Shown: positions 1 through 7,594 of the stretch, in pieces
Position numbering within the stretch: the stretch's first letter is position 1
Layout of the letters: each line of letters opens with the position of its first letter
DNA from: Betaproteobacteria bacterium
GTDB lineage: Bacteria > Pseudomonadota > Gammaproteobacteria > Burkholderiales > SG8-41
DNA length: 21,168 nt
Reading direction: 5' to 3'
Assembly (NCBI GenBank): GCA_025356695.1
Contig: JANXSE010000274.1
Coordinates: 1-21,168, forward strand
The notes under the pieces: generated by a model
Seen by the model: the letters and a program-made list of their open reading frames with translations, nothing else
Databases searched by the model: none
What the model was told of the DNA's origin: nothing
Translations under genes and position numbers: made by a program

Positions 1-893
1 CAGCGGAAACAGGTATTCCTCCGGATCGATCCGCAGCACGACGGCGCCGCGCGCGGGCAGGCTGGCCGATGCCAGCGGGATGACGAAGTCGAGGCGCCGC
101 GGCGTCCGTTGCGCCCCCTCGCGATCGTATATATCCGTGTGCTGCGGTTTGCCGCTGGCGAACGCGCGCAGCGCCGCCGCTTTCATTTCGGGCGGCGACT
201 CAAGTTTGCTCGGGCCTTCGCGCGCGATGATTTCGCCGCGCTCGTCGAGTATCAGCGCGCGGACAAACTCGTTGGCCTTGCGGAATGCAACTACCCGATC
301 CATCAATTGTGCGAGGGCGGCGCGATCGCTATGGTTGCGCCATTTGGCGTAAAACTCGGCCATGCGCTCGCTCGAGTGAACGAACTGCATCTCGCCATTG
401 CGGTGGCGCAGCCATGCGGCGATTTCTTTGGCGTGGGATTCGGCGATCGACTCGATGCGCACGCTTCGTGTTGCTCTATTTCGTGATATCTCGAATAGAT
501 CGCCGCAACTGTCATTGCAACAATCACGCTGACCACGAGCGCGAGCGGGCCGATTGCTGATTTGCGGATCCGTTCCCGCATGCTGGTGGAAAGTGCCGAC
601 GATGCAGCGGCGACGTCGCGTGTCGATTGCTGGTGCCGCAGGAGTGCGTAGAGCATCGCGGCGGTGACGGCGACGAAGAGCCAGCCCTTCAGTGTGCCCA
701 GTTGCGCGGCGACGGACGAGTCACCGAAGTAACGCTCGAGCAGCCAGTCGGAGGCCAGTATCCATGACGTCGCGCCCAGCACGTAAATCCACACGACCTG
801 ACTGGCGGACAGCCGGGGTCGCTGATTGCTGTCGGCTCTAACATCATGCGCCGATGGATTCATGGGCCTCTGATTTTTTGGGGCAGTTGACAC
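1..893 (-). pseudogene. Membrane sensor protein, N-terminal part (probably PAS/GGDEF/kinase class), frameshifted and cut by window edge
   Basis: The N-terminal reading frame (893 down to about 465) encodes a first membrane segment (around WIYVLGATSWILASDWLL), a second (KGWLFVAVTAAMLYALL) and a third near residues 115-135 (IGPLALVVSVIVAMTVAAIY). The first pair resembles the N-terminus seen on bacterial PAS, GGDEF and histidine-kinase sensors. After RYHEIEQHEA that frame turns into low-quality sequence and stops at 303. A second frame takes over at about 462 with VRIESIAESHAKEIAAWL and stays open to base 1, ending in AVVLRIDPEEYLFPL, which looks like an extracytoplasmic sensor domain. One missing base at 463-464 (GAAGC-GTGCGC) would restore a single protein. 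The output domain lies outside the window, so the class is inferred. The start could be GTG at 893 (AGGA 8 bases upstream) or ATG at 863 (AGAGG only 3 bases upstream). The break may be a sequencing error or a real mutation. Confidence 0.7.
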
Positions 894-953
894 TCACCGG
901 ATCCTGGCGGGCACTGTCCGATTGCGTTATCAGTGCGCGCTACTAATTCAAAT

Positions 954-984
954 GCTGTTCGGTTAAAGGCGCGACTGGAACAGC
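954..984. repeat. 7-bp inverted repeat in the leader of the sensor gene
   Basis: GCTGTTC at 954-960 and its reverse complement GAACAGC at 978-984 are separated by 17 bases. The pair lies just around and downstream of the predicted transcription start (about 983) of the minus-strand sensor gene. It could be an operator or a weak leader hairpin. A chance match is also possible. Confidence 0.3.
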
Positions 985-995
985 GGACAATCCTA
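983..995 (-). promoter_or_regulatory. -10 element and predicted start of the FNR-type promoter
   Basis: Read on the minus strand, TAGGAT (995 to 990) matches the sigma70 -10 consensus at four of six positions. If transcription starts near 983, the FNR-like box is centred at -41.5, the exact class II activation spacing. No good -35 hexamer is present, as expected when FNR replaces it. The leader to the sensor start would be about 90-120 nt. Confidence 0.45.
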
Positions 996-1017
996 CCAGC
1001 GAAGGCGTTCCTGTAAT

Positions 1018-1031
1018 TTGATATTTATCAA
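1018..1031 (-). promoter_or_regulatory. FNR/ANR binding site
   Basis: TTGAT-ATTT-ATCAA is a perfect match to the FNR/ANR/DNR consensus TTGAT-N4-ATCAA. It sits inside a longer perfect inverted repeat (1016-1033, 8-bp arms, 2-bp centre) in an AT-rich pocket of an otherwise GC-rich region. It lies between the 3' end of the HD-GYP gene and the start of the sensor gene, so the natural target is the minus-strand sensor gene. FNR-family regulators respond to low oxygen. Confidence 0.65.
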
Positions 1032-1161
1032 ATACCGCGAAGCGGACAGCACGCGCGGTTCTTAAGCGGGAATTGCAAACTTTGTGTTAATTCCTTGAAA
1101 CTCTGCGCAAATCCAAAATCGGTACGGTTTCGAGAACTACTTTGTTGCGCCGCGGGAATGC

Positions 1162-2388
1162 CTAGTGCGATGTGCCGGCACCGTGCCAGAGTTCTGTCAG
1201 GTCCACAAAGCCCCACCTTGCCGGGTCTTCCTGCGCGACGATGCGTTCATTGCCGCCGGCGCGTGATAAATCGACGATTTCGGGCGGCAGGCGCGCTTGC
1301 GATTTGACCGAGAAGAACACCTTGACCCGCGGCACCAGCAGCGAGGAGGGCGACTGTTCGATGACCACGCCAAGGCGGCCTGACTGCAGACGCACGAGGC
1401 TGCCGACCGGATAAATGCCGACACTTTTGACGAAGGCCTGGAAGACGCGTTCGTCGAAATGGCCTTTGCTCCAGGTCGCCATTTTGTGCACGGCTTCGGC
1501 TGGGTCCCAGCCTTTTTTATAGGGGCGCTCGGAGGTGACTGCATCATAGATGTCGCACACTGCGCCCATTCTGGCGAACAGGCTGATGGCGTCGCCGGCG
1601 ATTTTGTGCGGATAACCGGTGCCGTCGATTTTTTCATGATGATGCAGGCAGACGTCGAGCGCGGTGGCGCCGACGCCCTTGCCATTGACCAGCATCTCGT
1701 GGCCGGCCGCGGGATGACCCTTGACCAGCGTGAATTCCTCGTCGGTCAGTTTGCCGGGTTTGTTGAGCACTTCGAGCGGAATGGCCATCTTGCCGACATC
1801 GTGCAGCAGACCCGCCATGCCGGCCTCGCGCGTTTGTGTTTCGTCCAGATTAAGTTGCCGCGCCAGTGCGATCATCAGGCCGCACACCGCGACCGAATGC
1901 ATATAGGTGTAGTCGTCGGCGGTTTTCAGGCGCGCGATGCTGATCAGCGCGCCCGGATTGCGCGCCACTGACTGCGAAATGTCTTCGACCAGCGGCATCA
2001 CGTTGTCGGCTTCGATGGCCTTGCCCATGCGCGCTTCGTTAAACATCGAAACGACGGCTTTTTTCGATTCGGCGACGATGCTTGACGCGCGTTCCATTTC
2101 GGCTTCGATTGGCGCGTAAACGGGGCGCGCGGGTTTTGCCGCTTTTGGTGCCGCCGGCGGTTGCGCTTGCACTGGTGGCGGCGGGGCGATGGTGGCGACT
2201 TCGACGTCGAGGCCCTTGTCGGTGTCGATCAGCGCTTCCTTGATGCCGCTGTTGATGATTTTCGCGATCTCGCCGGCATCCTTGAGTTTGAAGGAGGTGC
2301 GCCAGAACGGATGGTCGATCCAGGTCCCGCACAGTTCCTGCAGGAACATGCCGGGTTGCAGCAGTTGGGTGTCGATTTTTCTCAGCAT
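1162..2388 (-). CDS. HD-GYP domain c-di-GMP phosphodiesterase with N-terminal DUF3391 domain
   Basis: Predicted cytoplasmic enzyme that hydrolyses cyclic di-GMP, lowering the signal that favours biofilm over motility. Counting from the upstream ATG at 2409, residues 8-75 form a DUF3391-like N-terminal domain (LRKIDTQLLQPGMFL). A Pro/Ala-rich linker (76-100) follows, then the HD-GYP domain with HDVGK at 203-207, HHHE at 256-259 and DGTGYP at 262-267, so the metal-binding and GYP signatures are intact. The last ~75 residues form a small C-terminal domain of the kind found in this family. I prefer ATG 2388 because the DUF3391 homology begins there and GTGA lies 4 bases upstream. ATG 2409 adds seven residues and has no visible ribosome site. 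No membrane segment is seen, so a soluble enzyme is inferred. Confidence 0.93.
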   Translation of the reverse strand: MLRKIDTQLLQPGMFLQELCGTWIDHPFWRTSFKLKDAGEIAKIINSGIKEALIDTDKGLDVEVATIAPPPPVQAQPPAAPKAAKPARPVYAPIEAEMERASSIVAESKKAVVSMFNEARMGKAIEADNVMPLVEDISQSVARNPGALISIARLKTADDYTYMHSVAVCGLMIALARQLNLDETQTREAGMAGLLHDVGKMAIPLEVLNKPGKLTDEEFTLVKGHPAAGHEMLVNGKGVGATALDVCLHHHEKIDGTGYPHKIAGDAISLFARMGAVCDIYDAVTSERPYKKGWDPAEAVHKMATWSKGHFDERVFQAFVKSVGIYPVGSLVRLQSGRLGVVIEQSPSSLLVPRVKVFFSVKSQARLPPEIVDLSRAGGNERIVAQEDPARWGFVDLTELWHGAGTSH

Positions 2389-2452
2389 GATTTCACGCGC
2401 CACGGACATCGCGCGCGTGCGCTAGCCGGGCGTGTCACACCACGGTCCAGCG

Positions 2453-2464
2453 TCTGCGCGCAGA
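2453..2464. repeat. 12-bp perfect palindrome upstream of the HD-GYP gene
   Basis: TCTGCGCGCAGA is its own reverse complement. It lies 65-76 bases upstream of the preferred HD-GYP start, in the 178-base gap between that gene and the ABC-F gene. A second short symmetric sequence, GTGTCACAC, lies at 2432-2440. Either could be an operator for a dimeric regulator or part of an RNA hairpin. I know of no specific regulator for it. Confidence 0.3.
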
Positions 2465-2587
2465 GGTTTAGACAGTACACATCCCATTTACGGCCGGGAC
2501 AGGGGCAATCTTTAGGCGCCAAATCGCCATAGGCGGGGATGTTGCACCTCTGCGGGCGCTCGATGTGGTGGCCCCGGGGAGGGCCGC

Positions 2588-4186
2588 TCAGGCGGCGAGG
2601 CCGCGTGTGGTCAGATAGTCGTCGTAGCCGCCGGCGTGGATGTGGATGCCTTCGGTCGACATTTCGATGATGCGGGTGGCGAGTGAGGAGACGAATTCGC
2701 GGTCGTGCGAGACGAAGATCAGCGTGCCCTGGAATTTTTCCAGCGCGGTGTTCAGCGACTCGATGCATTCCATGTCGAGGTGGTTGGTCGGTTCGTCCAT
2801 CAGCAGCACGTTGCGCCGCTGCAGCATGAGTTTGCCGAAGACCATGCGCTGTTGCTCGCCGCCGGACAGCACATGCGTCGATTTCAGGGCGTCGTCGCCG
2901 GAGAACAGCAGGCGCCCGAGCACGCTGCGCACGGTCTGGTCGTTGTCGTTGGGGCCGCGCCACTGCGCCATCCATTCGGGCAGCGTGTCGTCATCGTCGA
3001 AGTCGCCGGTGTGGTCTTGCGCGCAGTAACCGAGCTTGGCTTTTTCGGTCCAGCGCAAGGTGCCTGCGTCAGGTTCCAGATCGCCGGCCAGACAGCGCAG
3101 CAGCGTCGTCTTGCCGATGCCGTTGGGGCCGATGATGGCGATCCGCTCGCCGGCCTCGGCGCGCAGGTTGAAGTTGCTGAACAGCGGCTTGTCGTAGCCC
3201 TTGGCGAGTTTCTGTGCTTCGAACACGTAGCGGTGCAACTGGTCGCGCGGGTCGATTTCGAAACGGATGTACGGATACTGCCGGCTCGACGGTTTGATGT
3301 CCTCGATCTTGATTTTTTCGATCAGGCGCGCGCGCGAGGTGGCCTGACGCGCCTTCGATGCGTTGGCCGAAAAGCGCCGCACGAAATCCTGCAGGTCGGA
3401 GATGCGTTCCTTGGCGCGTGCGTTAGCGGTGATGAGGCCCTCGCGCGCCTGCGTCGAGGCCAGCATGTAGTCGTCGTAATTGCCGGGATAGACGCGGATC
3501 TCGCCGTAGTCAACGTCGGCCATGTGCGTGCATACCGCGGACAAAAAGTGGCGGTCGTGCGAAATGATGATCATGGTGCTCGAGCGCGCGTTCAACACGC
3601 CTTCGAGCCAGCGAATCGTGTTGATGTCGAGGTGGTTGGTCGGTTCGTCGAGCAGCAGGATGTCCGGATCGCCGAACAACGCCTGCGCCAGCAGCACGCG
3701 CAGTTTCCAGCCGGGTGCGACCGCGCTCATCGGCCCGTTGTGCTGTTCGAACGGAATGCCCAGCCCCGAGAGCAGTTCACCGGCGCGCGCTTCGGCGGTG
3801 TAGCCACCGAATTCAGCGAAGGTGTGTTCGAGTTCGGCCGCACGCATGTAATCGTCTTCGCTGGCCTCGGCATTGGCGTAAATGTTGTCGCGTTCCTGCA
3901 TCGCCTGCCACATGCCGTCGTGGCCCATCAGGACGACGTCGAGCACGCGCGTTTCTTCATAGGCAAACTGGTCCTGGCGCAGTTTGCCCAGACGCTCGCC
4001 CTTGTCGACGGCGACCGAACCGGTGCTCGGTTCGAGATCGCCGCCGAGGATTTTCATGAACGTCGATTTGCCGCAGCCGTTGGCGCCGATCAGGCCGTAG
4101 CGGTTGCCCTGGCCGAAACGGATCGAGACGTTTTCGAACAGCGGCTTGTCGCCGAACTGGATGCTGATGCCGGTGGTGGTGATCAT
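2588..4186 (-). CDS. ybiT: ABC-F family ATPase, YbiT-type
   Basis: Soluble twin-ATPase protein of the ABC-F family, whose members bind the ribosomal E site and help stalled or difficult translation rather than transport. The first Walker A is GANGCGKST near residue 34, with a degenerate signature ([18 protein letters not shown]) and Walker [13 protein letters not shown]. The inter-domain linker carries a basic stretch ([20 protein letters not shown]). The second Walker A is GPNGIGKTT, with signature LSGGEQQRM and Walker [13 protein letters not shown]. At 532 residues it matches E. coli YbiT (530) in length and in remembered sequence nearly throughout, including the [11 protein letters not shown] start and the [11 protein letters not shown] end. 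The start ATG has CAGG 8 bases upstream. It lies 43 bases after suhB on the same strand and is probably cotranscribed with it. Confidence 0.95.
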   Translation of the reverse strand: MITTTGISIQFGDKPLFENVSIRFGQGNRYGLIGANGCGKSTFMKILGGDLEPSTGSVAVDKGERLGKLRQDQFAYEETRVLDVVLMGHDGMWQAMQERDNIYANAEASEDDYMRAAELEHTFAEFGGYTAEARAGELLSGLGIPFEQHNGPMSAVAPGWKLRVLLAQALFGDPDILLLDEPTNHLDINTIRWLEGVLNARSSTMIIISHDRHFLSAVCTHMADVDYGEIRVYPGNYDDYMLASTQAREGLITANARAKERISDLQDFVRRFSANASKARQATSRARLIEKIKIEDIKPSSRQYPYIRFEIDPRDQLHRYVFEAQKLAKGYDKPLFSNFNLRAEAGERIAIIGPNGIGKTTLLRCLAGDLEPDAGTLRWTEKAKLGYCAQDHTGDFDDDDTLPEWMAQWRGPNDNDQTVRSVLGRLLFSGDDALKSTHVLSGGEQQRMVFGKLMLQRRNVLLMDEPTNHLDMECIESLNTALEKFQGTLIFVSHDREFVSSLATRIIEMSTEGIHIHAGGYDDYLTTRGLAA

Positions 4187-4229
4187 GGATTTGCCTGCAA
4201 GCGGCGCAGCGTTCGCGCGCGCTGCCGAA

Positions 4230-5027
4230 TTACTTCTTGAGCCGCTCGTTCAGGTACGGCGCGAGCGACTGGATGAGTTGGGAGAAAAGTTTTGGATTGC
4301 CGGCGACGATGTTGCCGGATTCGAGATAACCGCTGTTGCCGAGAAAATCGCCGACCAGACCGCCGGCTTCGGTGATGAGCAGGCTGCCTGCGGCCATGTC
4401 CCACGGGGCCAGGCCGAATTCCCAGAAACCGTCGAGGCGGCCGGCGGCGACATAGGCAAGATCAAGCGTGGCGGCGCCGGCGCGGCGGATGCCGCTGGTT
4501 TTCTCCGCGAGGTCCTTGAACATCGCCAGATAGTTGTCAATGGCCGAGAATTCCTTGAACGGAAACCCGGTGCCGAGCAGACAGCCCTGCAGCTTGATGC
4601 GTTTGCCGACGCGCATGCGGTGGTCGTTGAGATAGGCGCCGCGGCCGCGTGACGCTGTGAACAATTCGTTGCGGATCGGATCGTAAATCACCGCCTGCGA
4701 CAGCACGCCTTTGTGCCGCAGTGCGATCGATACCGCGTAATGCGGAAAGCCGTGCAGAAAATTCGTCGTGCCGTCGAGCGGATCGATAATCCACTCGTAT
4801 TCCGAATTGCCGGAGGCGCCGCTTTCCTCTGCTAGAATCGAATGGCTCGGATAGGTTTCATGGATGACGCGGATGATCACGCGTTCGGCTTCGCGGTCGA
4901 CTTCCGACACATAATCGTTGGCCGCTTTTTGCGTGACCGTCAGGATGTCGATGTTTTGCGCGGCGCGGTTGATAATGCTGCCGGCGCGGCGCGCTGCCTT
5001 GACGGCGGTGTTGAGCATCGGATGCAT
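4230..5027 (-). CDS. suhB: Inositol-1-monophosphatase family protein SuhB
   Basis: Mg-dependent phosphatase of the inositol monophosphatase family. In E. coli SuhB also joins the rRNA antitermination complex, so its main job may be in transcription rather than inositol metabolism. Starting at ATG 5027 gives 265 residues, close to E. coli SuhB (267). The metal-site residues are present: EE at 67-68, the motif [10 protein letters not shown] at 81-90, and the C-terminal APWDMAAG motif. The frame is open further upstream to 5180, but that extension overlaps trmJ head-on and lies outside the family length. No strong ribosome site precedes 5027. The gene is divergent from trmJ, with 76 bases between the chosen starts. 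The suhB/trmJ pairing near iscR also occurs in E. coli. Confidence 0.93.
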   Translation of the reverse strand: MHPMLNTAVKAARRAGSIINRAAQNIDILTVTQKAANDYVSEVDREAERVIIRVIHETYPSHSILAEESGASGNSEYEWIIDPLDGTTNFLHGFPHYAVSIALRHKGVLSQAVIYDPIRNELFTASRGRGAYLNDHRMRVGKRIKLQGCLLGTGFPFKEFSAIDNYLAMFKDLAEKTSGIRRAGAATLDLAYVAAGRLDGFWEFGLAPWDMAAGSLLITEAGGLVGDFLGNSGYLESGNIVAGNPKLFSQLIQSLAPYLNERLKK

Positions 5028-5097
5028 GGCGGGGCTGCGATCAGGATTGAGGGATTTAGGACTGAGTACCCGGCGCGGGCCGAACTCGAAGGGGCGT

Positions 5098-5126
5098 ATT
5101 GTAGTGAATAACACCGGCGCGCTCAA
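5098..5126 (-). promoter_or_regulatory. Probable sigma70 promoter of suhB
   Basis: On the minus strand, TTGAGC (5126 to 5121) and TACAAT (5103 to 5098) are separated by exactly 17 bases. They match the -35 at four of six positions and the -10 at five of six. Transcription would begin near 5091, about 64 bases before suhB. The promoter overlaps the first codons of the divergent trmJ. Confidence 0.5.
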
Positions 5127-5838
5127 AAATATTCGCATTGTTCTGGCTAGGCCCAGCCATCCGGGCAATATCGGCGCCACTGCGCGGGCGATGAAAACAA
5201 TGGGCTTGAGCGACCTGCGGCTGGTGTCGCCGCGCCATTTCCCTCATCCCGATGCGGTGGTGCGTGCCGCCGGCGCCGACGACATACTCGATGCGGCAAA
5301 GGTGGTCGACTCGGTATCCGCCGCCATGGAAGGTTGCGTGCTCGGCATCGCCGCCACCGCGCGGCACCGCGAACTGCGACACGACGCGATGGACGCCCGC
5401 GCCGCGGCACACGAGGCGATCGCCGCGGCCGCCAGTCCGGTGGCGATTTTGTTCGGCAACGAGACCGCCGGGCTCACTGCCGACGAAGCGGCCAATTGCC
5501 GGATCTGGGCGCGGATTCCAACCGCTGCGGATTTTTCATCGCTTAATCTCGGTGCGGCGGTGCAGATTTTTGCCTATGAACTGCGCATGGCGATTGCGGC
5601 AGCGGCACCCGCGCCCTTGCCAGAGCCGGAGTTCGCCGCGGCGACCATCGAACAGGTCGAGCAGCTCTACGCGCATTTCGAGGCGCGCATGACGGTCACC
5701 GGGTTCTTCAATCCGGCCAACCCCGGGCGGCTCGAATTGCGCCTGCGCCGGCTATTTGCGCGCGCGCGGCTGGAGGCCGAGGAAGTCAATATTCTGCGGG
5801 GATTCCTGACGACGCTCGAGCGACCCAAGCGTCGTTAG
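5104..5838 (+). CDS. trmJ: tRNA (cytidine/uridine-32-2'-O)-methyltransferase TrmJ
   Basis: SPOUT-class enzyme that methylates the 2'-hydroxyl of nucleotide 32 in the anticodon loop of several tRNAs, using S-adenosylmethionine. The three SpoU-type motifs are clear: [16 protein letters not shown] near residue 15, [13 protein letters not shown] near 117, and [27 protein letters not shown] sequence near 140 that forms the knotted cofactor site. A C-terminal tail ([20 protein letters not shown]) is typical of TrmJ. GTG at 5104, with GAAGGGG about 8 bases before it, gives 244 residues (E. coli 246). The frame runs open to 4918, but that stretch lies inside suhB on the other strand and lacks family resemblance. 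The 3' end converges on the FTR1 gene with 13 bases between them. Confidence 0.94.
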   Translation: MNNTGALKNIRIVLARPSHPGNIGATARAMKTMGLSDLRLVSPRHFPHPDAVVRAAGADDILDAAKVVDSVSAAMEGCVLGIAATARHRELRHDAMDARAAAHEAIAAAASPVAILFGNETAGLTADEAANCRIWARIPTAADFSSLNLGAAVQIFAYELRMAIAAAAPAPLPEPEFAAATIEQVEQLYAHFEARMTVTGFFNPANPGRLELRLRRLFARARLEAEEVNILRGFLTTLERPKRR

Positions 5839-5851
5839 CGCGCCCTGCTTT

Positions 5852-6619
5852 TTACGCGGCCACGGTGCGCGTGCCGCGCGTTTTCAGCCACGACCACGCC
5901 AGCCATGCCAGTGGCACCAGCACCAATCCCGCCGACAGCCACTGGCCGTAAAAACCCTCGGGGCCGTACGGTTCAGTCAGTTCGTGCCAGTACTCGTTGT
6001 CGATCGGCAGCAGGTTGGCTTCGCTCAATTCGTGGAAGCTGTAGATCAGCAGCTGCGCCACGAACAGCAGCAGAAAAATCGACGTTACCTGGAAAAACAA
6101 ATCGAGGCGGACGCGCTGGCCGTAGCGCGTCCACGCCCACGCGACCAGGGCCGCGAGGCCGATGCCAATGCTTGCGCCGGCCAGCATTTCCATCGACTGC
6201 GTTTTGAGCGCGAGCGCGTTGACGATGAAGGCCGTCTCCATGCCTTCGCGCGTGATCATCAGCAGCACGAAGGCGAACACGCCGAATGCCGCACCGTTGC
6301 CGGTTTTCTGTGCTGCGCTTTCCAGATTGGCATTGATCGTCGTGCGCAGGTGTTTCGCCGCGCGCAGCATGTAGATCACCATGCCGAGCACGAGTGCCGC
6401 GGCGATCGCGGCGAGTATGCCCTCCCACAGCGGTTGCACGGCAACTTCGGCCAGCGCGACGCCCAGCACGATGCTTAGCGCAATCGCAGCGGCAGTACCC
6501 CAGTAGGCAGGGGCGAGCAATGCCGTACGCCCGGTTTTGCGCAGATAGGCGATAGTGATGGCGACGATCAGAAATGCCTCGATGCACTCGCGCAGGGTGA
6601 TGACCAGGATTTGCAGCAT
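5852..6619 (-). CDS. FTR1-family iron permease (EfeU-like)
   Basis: Inner-membrane iron transporter of the FTR1/EfeU (OFeT) family. It has 255 residues with about seven hydrophobic segments. The two diagnostic R-E-x-x-E iron-binding motifs are intact and lie within membrane segments: RECIE at 10-14 and REGME at 124-128. The ATG at 6619 has AAAGG 8 bases upstream. No efeO (cupredoxin/imelysin) or efeB (heme peroxidase) partner lies beside it in the window, so whether it imports Fe(II) or Fe(III), and with what partner, is unknown. Its promoter overlaps a Fur-box-like palindrome, implying induction under iron limitation. It stands next to the Fe-S assembly region but on the opposite strand. Confidence 0.93.
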   Translation of the reverse strand: MLQILVITLRECIEAFLIVAITIAYLRKTGRTALLAPAYWGTAAAIALSIVLGVALAEVAVQPLWEGILAAIAAALVLGMVIYMLRAAKHLRTTINANLESAAQKTGNGAAFGVFAFVLLMITREGMETAFIVNALALKTQSMEMLAGASIGIGLAALVAWAWTRYGQRVRLDLFFQVTSIFLLLFVAQLLIYSFHELSEANLLPIDNEYWHELTEPYGPEGFYGQWLSAGLVLVPLAWLAWSWLKTRGTRTVAA

Positions 6620-6638
6620 GACGGTAACCTTTTGCGAC

Positions 6639-6657
6639 TGAGAATGGTTCTCATTAT
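6639..6657. promoter_or_regulatory. Fur box
   Basis: The perfect inverted repeat TGAGAA-TGG-TTCTCA (6639-6653), followed by TTAT, resembles the Fur consensus built from GATAAT units. It overlaps the -10 of the FTR1 gene promoter, where bound Fe-Fur would block RNA polymerase. Identification rests on the motif plus the iron-transport gene it precedes. Confidence 0.65.
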
Positions 6658-6681
6658 TAAAATACGTTGTGCATCTGTCAA
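6653..6681 (-). promoter_or_regulatory. Sigma70 promoter of the FTR1 gene
   Basis: On the minus strand, a perfect TTGACA -35 (6681 to 6676) is followed after 17 bases by AATAAT (6658 to 6653), within TTTTAATAAT. Transcription would start near 6646, inside the Fur-like palindrome and about 27 bases before the ATG. Confidence 0.7.
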
Positions 6682-6724
6682 GCCTTTTGATTCGCTACCG
6701 ATTCAAAAAACTTGCCCTATGTCA

Positions 6725-6749
6725 ATAGTTGACTGGTTTACTGGGGAAA
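6725..6749 (+). promoter_or_regulatory. Putative type 1 IscR operator upstream of cysE
   Basis: The 25-base stretch begins ATAGTTGACTG and continues with TTTACTGGGG. Scored by eye against the E. coli type 1 IscR consensus (ATASYYGACTR on the left), the left 11 positions all match and about 20 of 25 match overall. It includes the -35-like TTGACT at 6729-6734. A -10-like TAATCT at 6752-6757 follows after 17 bases. Bound [2Fe-2S]-IscR would be expected to repress cysE. The site lies 36 bases before the cysE start. Confidence 0.5.
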
Positions 6750-6784
6750 GGTAATCTGCCTGTCCATTTTGTTCAGAATCAACC

Positions 6785-7525
6785 ATGTTCAAGCGCATAC
6801 GGGAAGAAATCGCGATCGTATTCGAGCGCGATCCGGCGGCACGTAACGCGTGGGAAGTGATGACCTGCTATCCGGGTTTTCACGCCATGCTGATGCACCG
6901 CTTCGCCCATCAGTTGTGGAGCTTCCGTTTGCGCTGGCTGGCGCGTTTTGTATCGCACATCGCGCGCTGGCTGACGGGCGTCGAGATCCATCCGGGGGCG
7001 ACCATCGGGCGTCGTTTTTTTATTGACCATGGCATGGGCGTGGTCATTGGCGAAACCGCGGAAATCGGCGACGACTGCACTCTGTATCACGGCGTGACGC
7101 TGGGTGGCACCTCGTGGAACCGCGGCAAGCGTCATCCGACGCTGGGCAACAACGTCGTGGTCGGCGCCGGCGCCAAGATTCTCGGCCCAATCGTCGTCGG
7201 CAACGGCGCGCAGATCGGCTCCAACGCGGTAGTGGTGAAAGCGGTGCCGCCGGGTGCGACGGCGGTCGGTATTCCGGCGCGCATCATCGAAAAAGAGGCG
7301 GGCGATGCGGTTGGAAAAGCAGCCGGCTTCTCGGCCTATGCCGTCGGCAGCGACATGAACGATCCGGTGTCGCGCGCGATCCATGAGTTGATCGATCACG
7401 GGGTCGCCACCGACAAGCGCATCGAACAAATCCTCGCGCATTTGCAAAAACTTGGCGTTGATTGCGCCGACTCCGCGGCGCGCGATCACTTCGATCCGGG
7501 CTACCTGAACAAGATTGTGGATTGA
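6785..7525 (+). CDS. cysE: Serine O-acetyltransferase CysE
   Basis: Transfers acetyl from acetyl-CoA to serine, giving O-acetylserine, the first committed step of cysteine synthesis. Residues 1-65 form a short helical SAT domain. Residues 66-170 show the left-handed beta-helix hexapeptide pattern ([46 protein letters not shown]). His82 in DHGMG and His117 in RHP correspond to the catalytic and substrate histidines of E. coli CysE. The protein (246 aa) lacks the longer N-terminus of the E. coli enzyme and resembles the short type. A C-terminal tail of ~75 residues follows the helix. Its location directly before the Fe-S operon fits a role in providing cysteine, the sulfur donor for both desulfurases. 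An IscR-like operator upstream supports shared control. Confidence 0.95.
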   Translation: MFKRIREEIAIVFERDPAARNAWEVMTCYPGFHAMLMHRFAHQLWSFRLRWLARFVSHIARWLTGVEIHPGATIGRRFFIDHGMGVVIGETAEIGDDCTLYHGVTLGGTSWNRGKRHPTLGNNVVVGAGAKILGPIVVGNGAQIGSNAVVVKAVPPGATAVGIPARIIEKEAGDAVGKAAGFSAYAVGSDMNDPVSRAIHELIDHGVATDKRIEQILAHLQKLGVDCADSAARDHFDPGYLNKIVD

Positions 7526-7561
7526 GGCAACCAACCGGGGACTCGACCAACGCCCAACGTC

Positions 7562-7586
7562 AAACTTGACCATTTAACTGGGGTAT
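7562..7586 (+). promoter_or_regulatory. Type 1 IscR operator, upstream copy
   Basis: This 25-base window includes CTTGACCATTTAACT and ends in GGGGTAT. It matches the type 1 IscR consensus at about 20 of 25 positions by eye. It covers the -35-like TTGACC at 7566-7571 of the presumed iscR promoter. Autorepression of iscR by [2Fe-2S]-IscR is the established model in E. coli, where the promoter also has two such sites. Confidence 0.6.
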
Positions 7587-7594
7587 TATATGGT
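7566..7594 (+). promoter_or_regulatory. Presumed promoter of the iscR-suf operon
   Basis: TTGACC (7566-7571) and TATGGT (7589-7594) are spaced by 17 bases. A shifted -10, TATATG at 7587, would give 15-base spacing. The start would fall near 7601, giving a leader of about 50 bases before the iscR ATG. Both IscR-like sites overlap this promoter. Confidence 0.45.

Noticed and set aside
2565..2590. Possible terminator hairpin after ybiT (GGCCC/GGGCC)
   Set aside because: Stem of only about 5 bp and no T-tract on the minus strand. Not enough for an intrinsic terminator.
2382..2975. Minus-strand frame with a cysteine-rich stretch between ybiT and the HD-GYP gene
   Set aside because: Most of it overlaps ybiT in another frame, and no start codon lies in the intergenic part. 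It is kept only as a note on the leader.
2705..4240. 511-residue plus-strand reading frame opposite ybiT
   Set aside because: It lies fully antisense to a convincing ABC-F gene. Its composition is what codon bias in GC-rich DNA produces on the other strand, with no recognisable motif.
4918..5103. N-terminal extension of trmJ
   Set aside because: The frame is open, but it lies within suhB on the other strand. TrmJ homology and normal length begin at GTG 5104.
6640..6784. FNR box near cysE (TTGATTCGC..GATTCAAA)
   Set aside because: The half-sites are too far apart and imperfect compared with the TTGAT-N4-ATCAA consensus found at 1018-1031.
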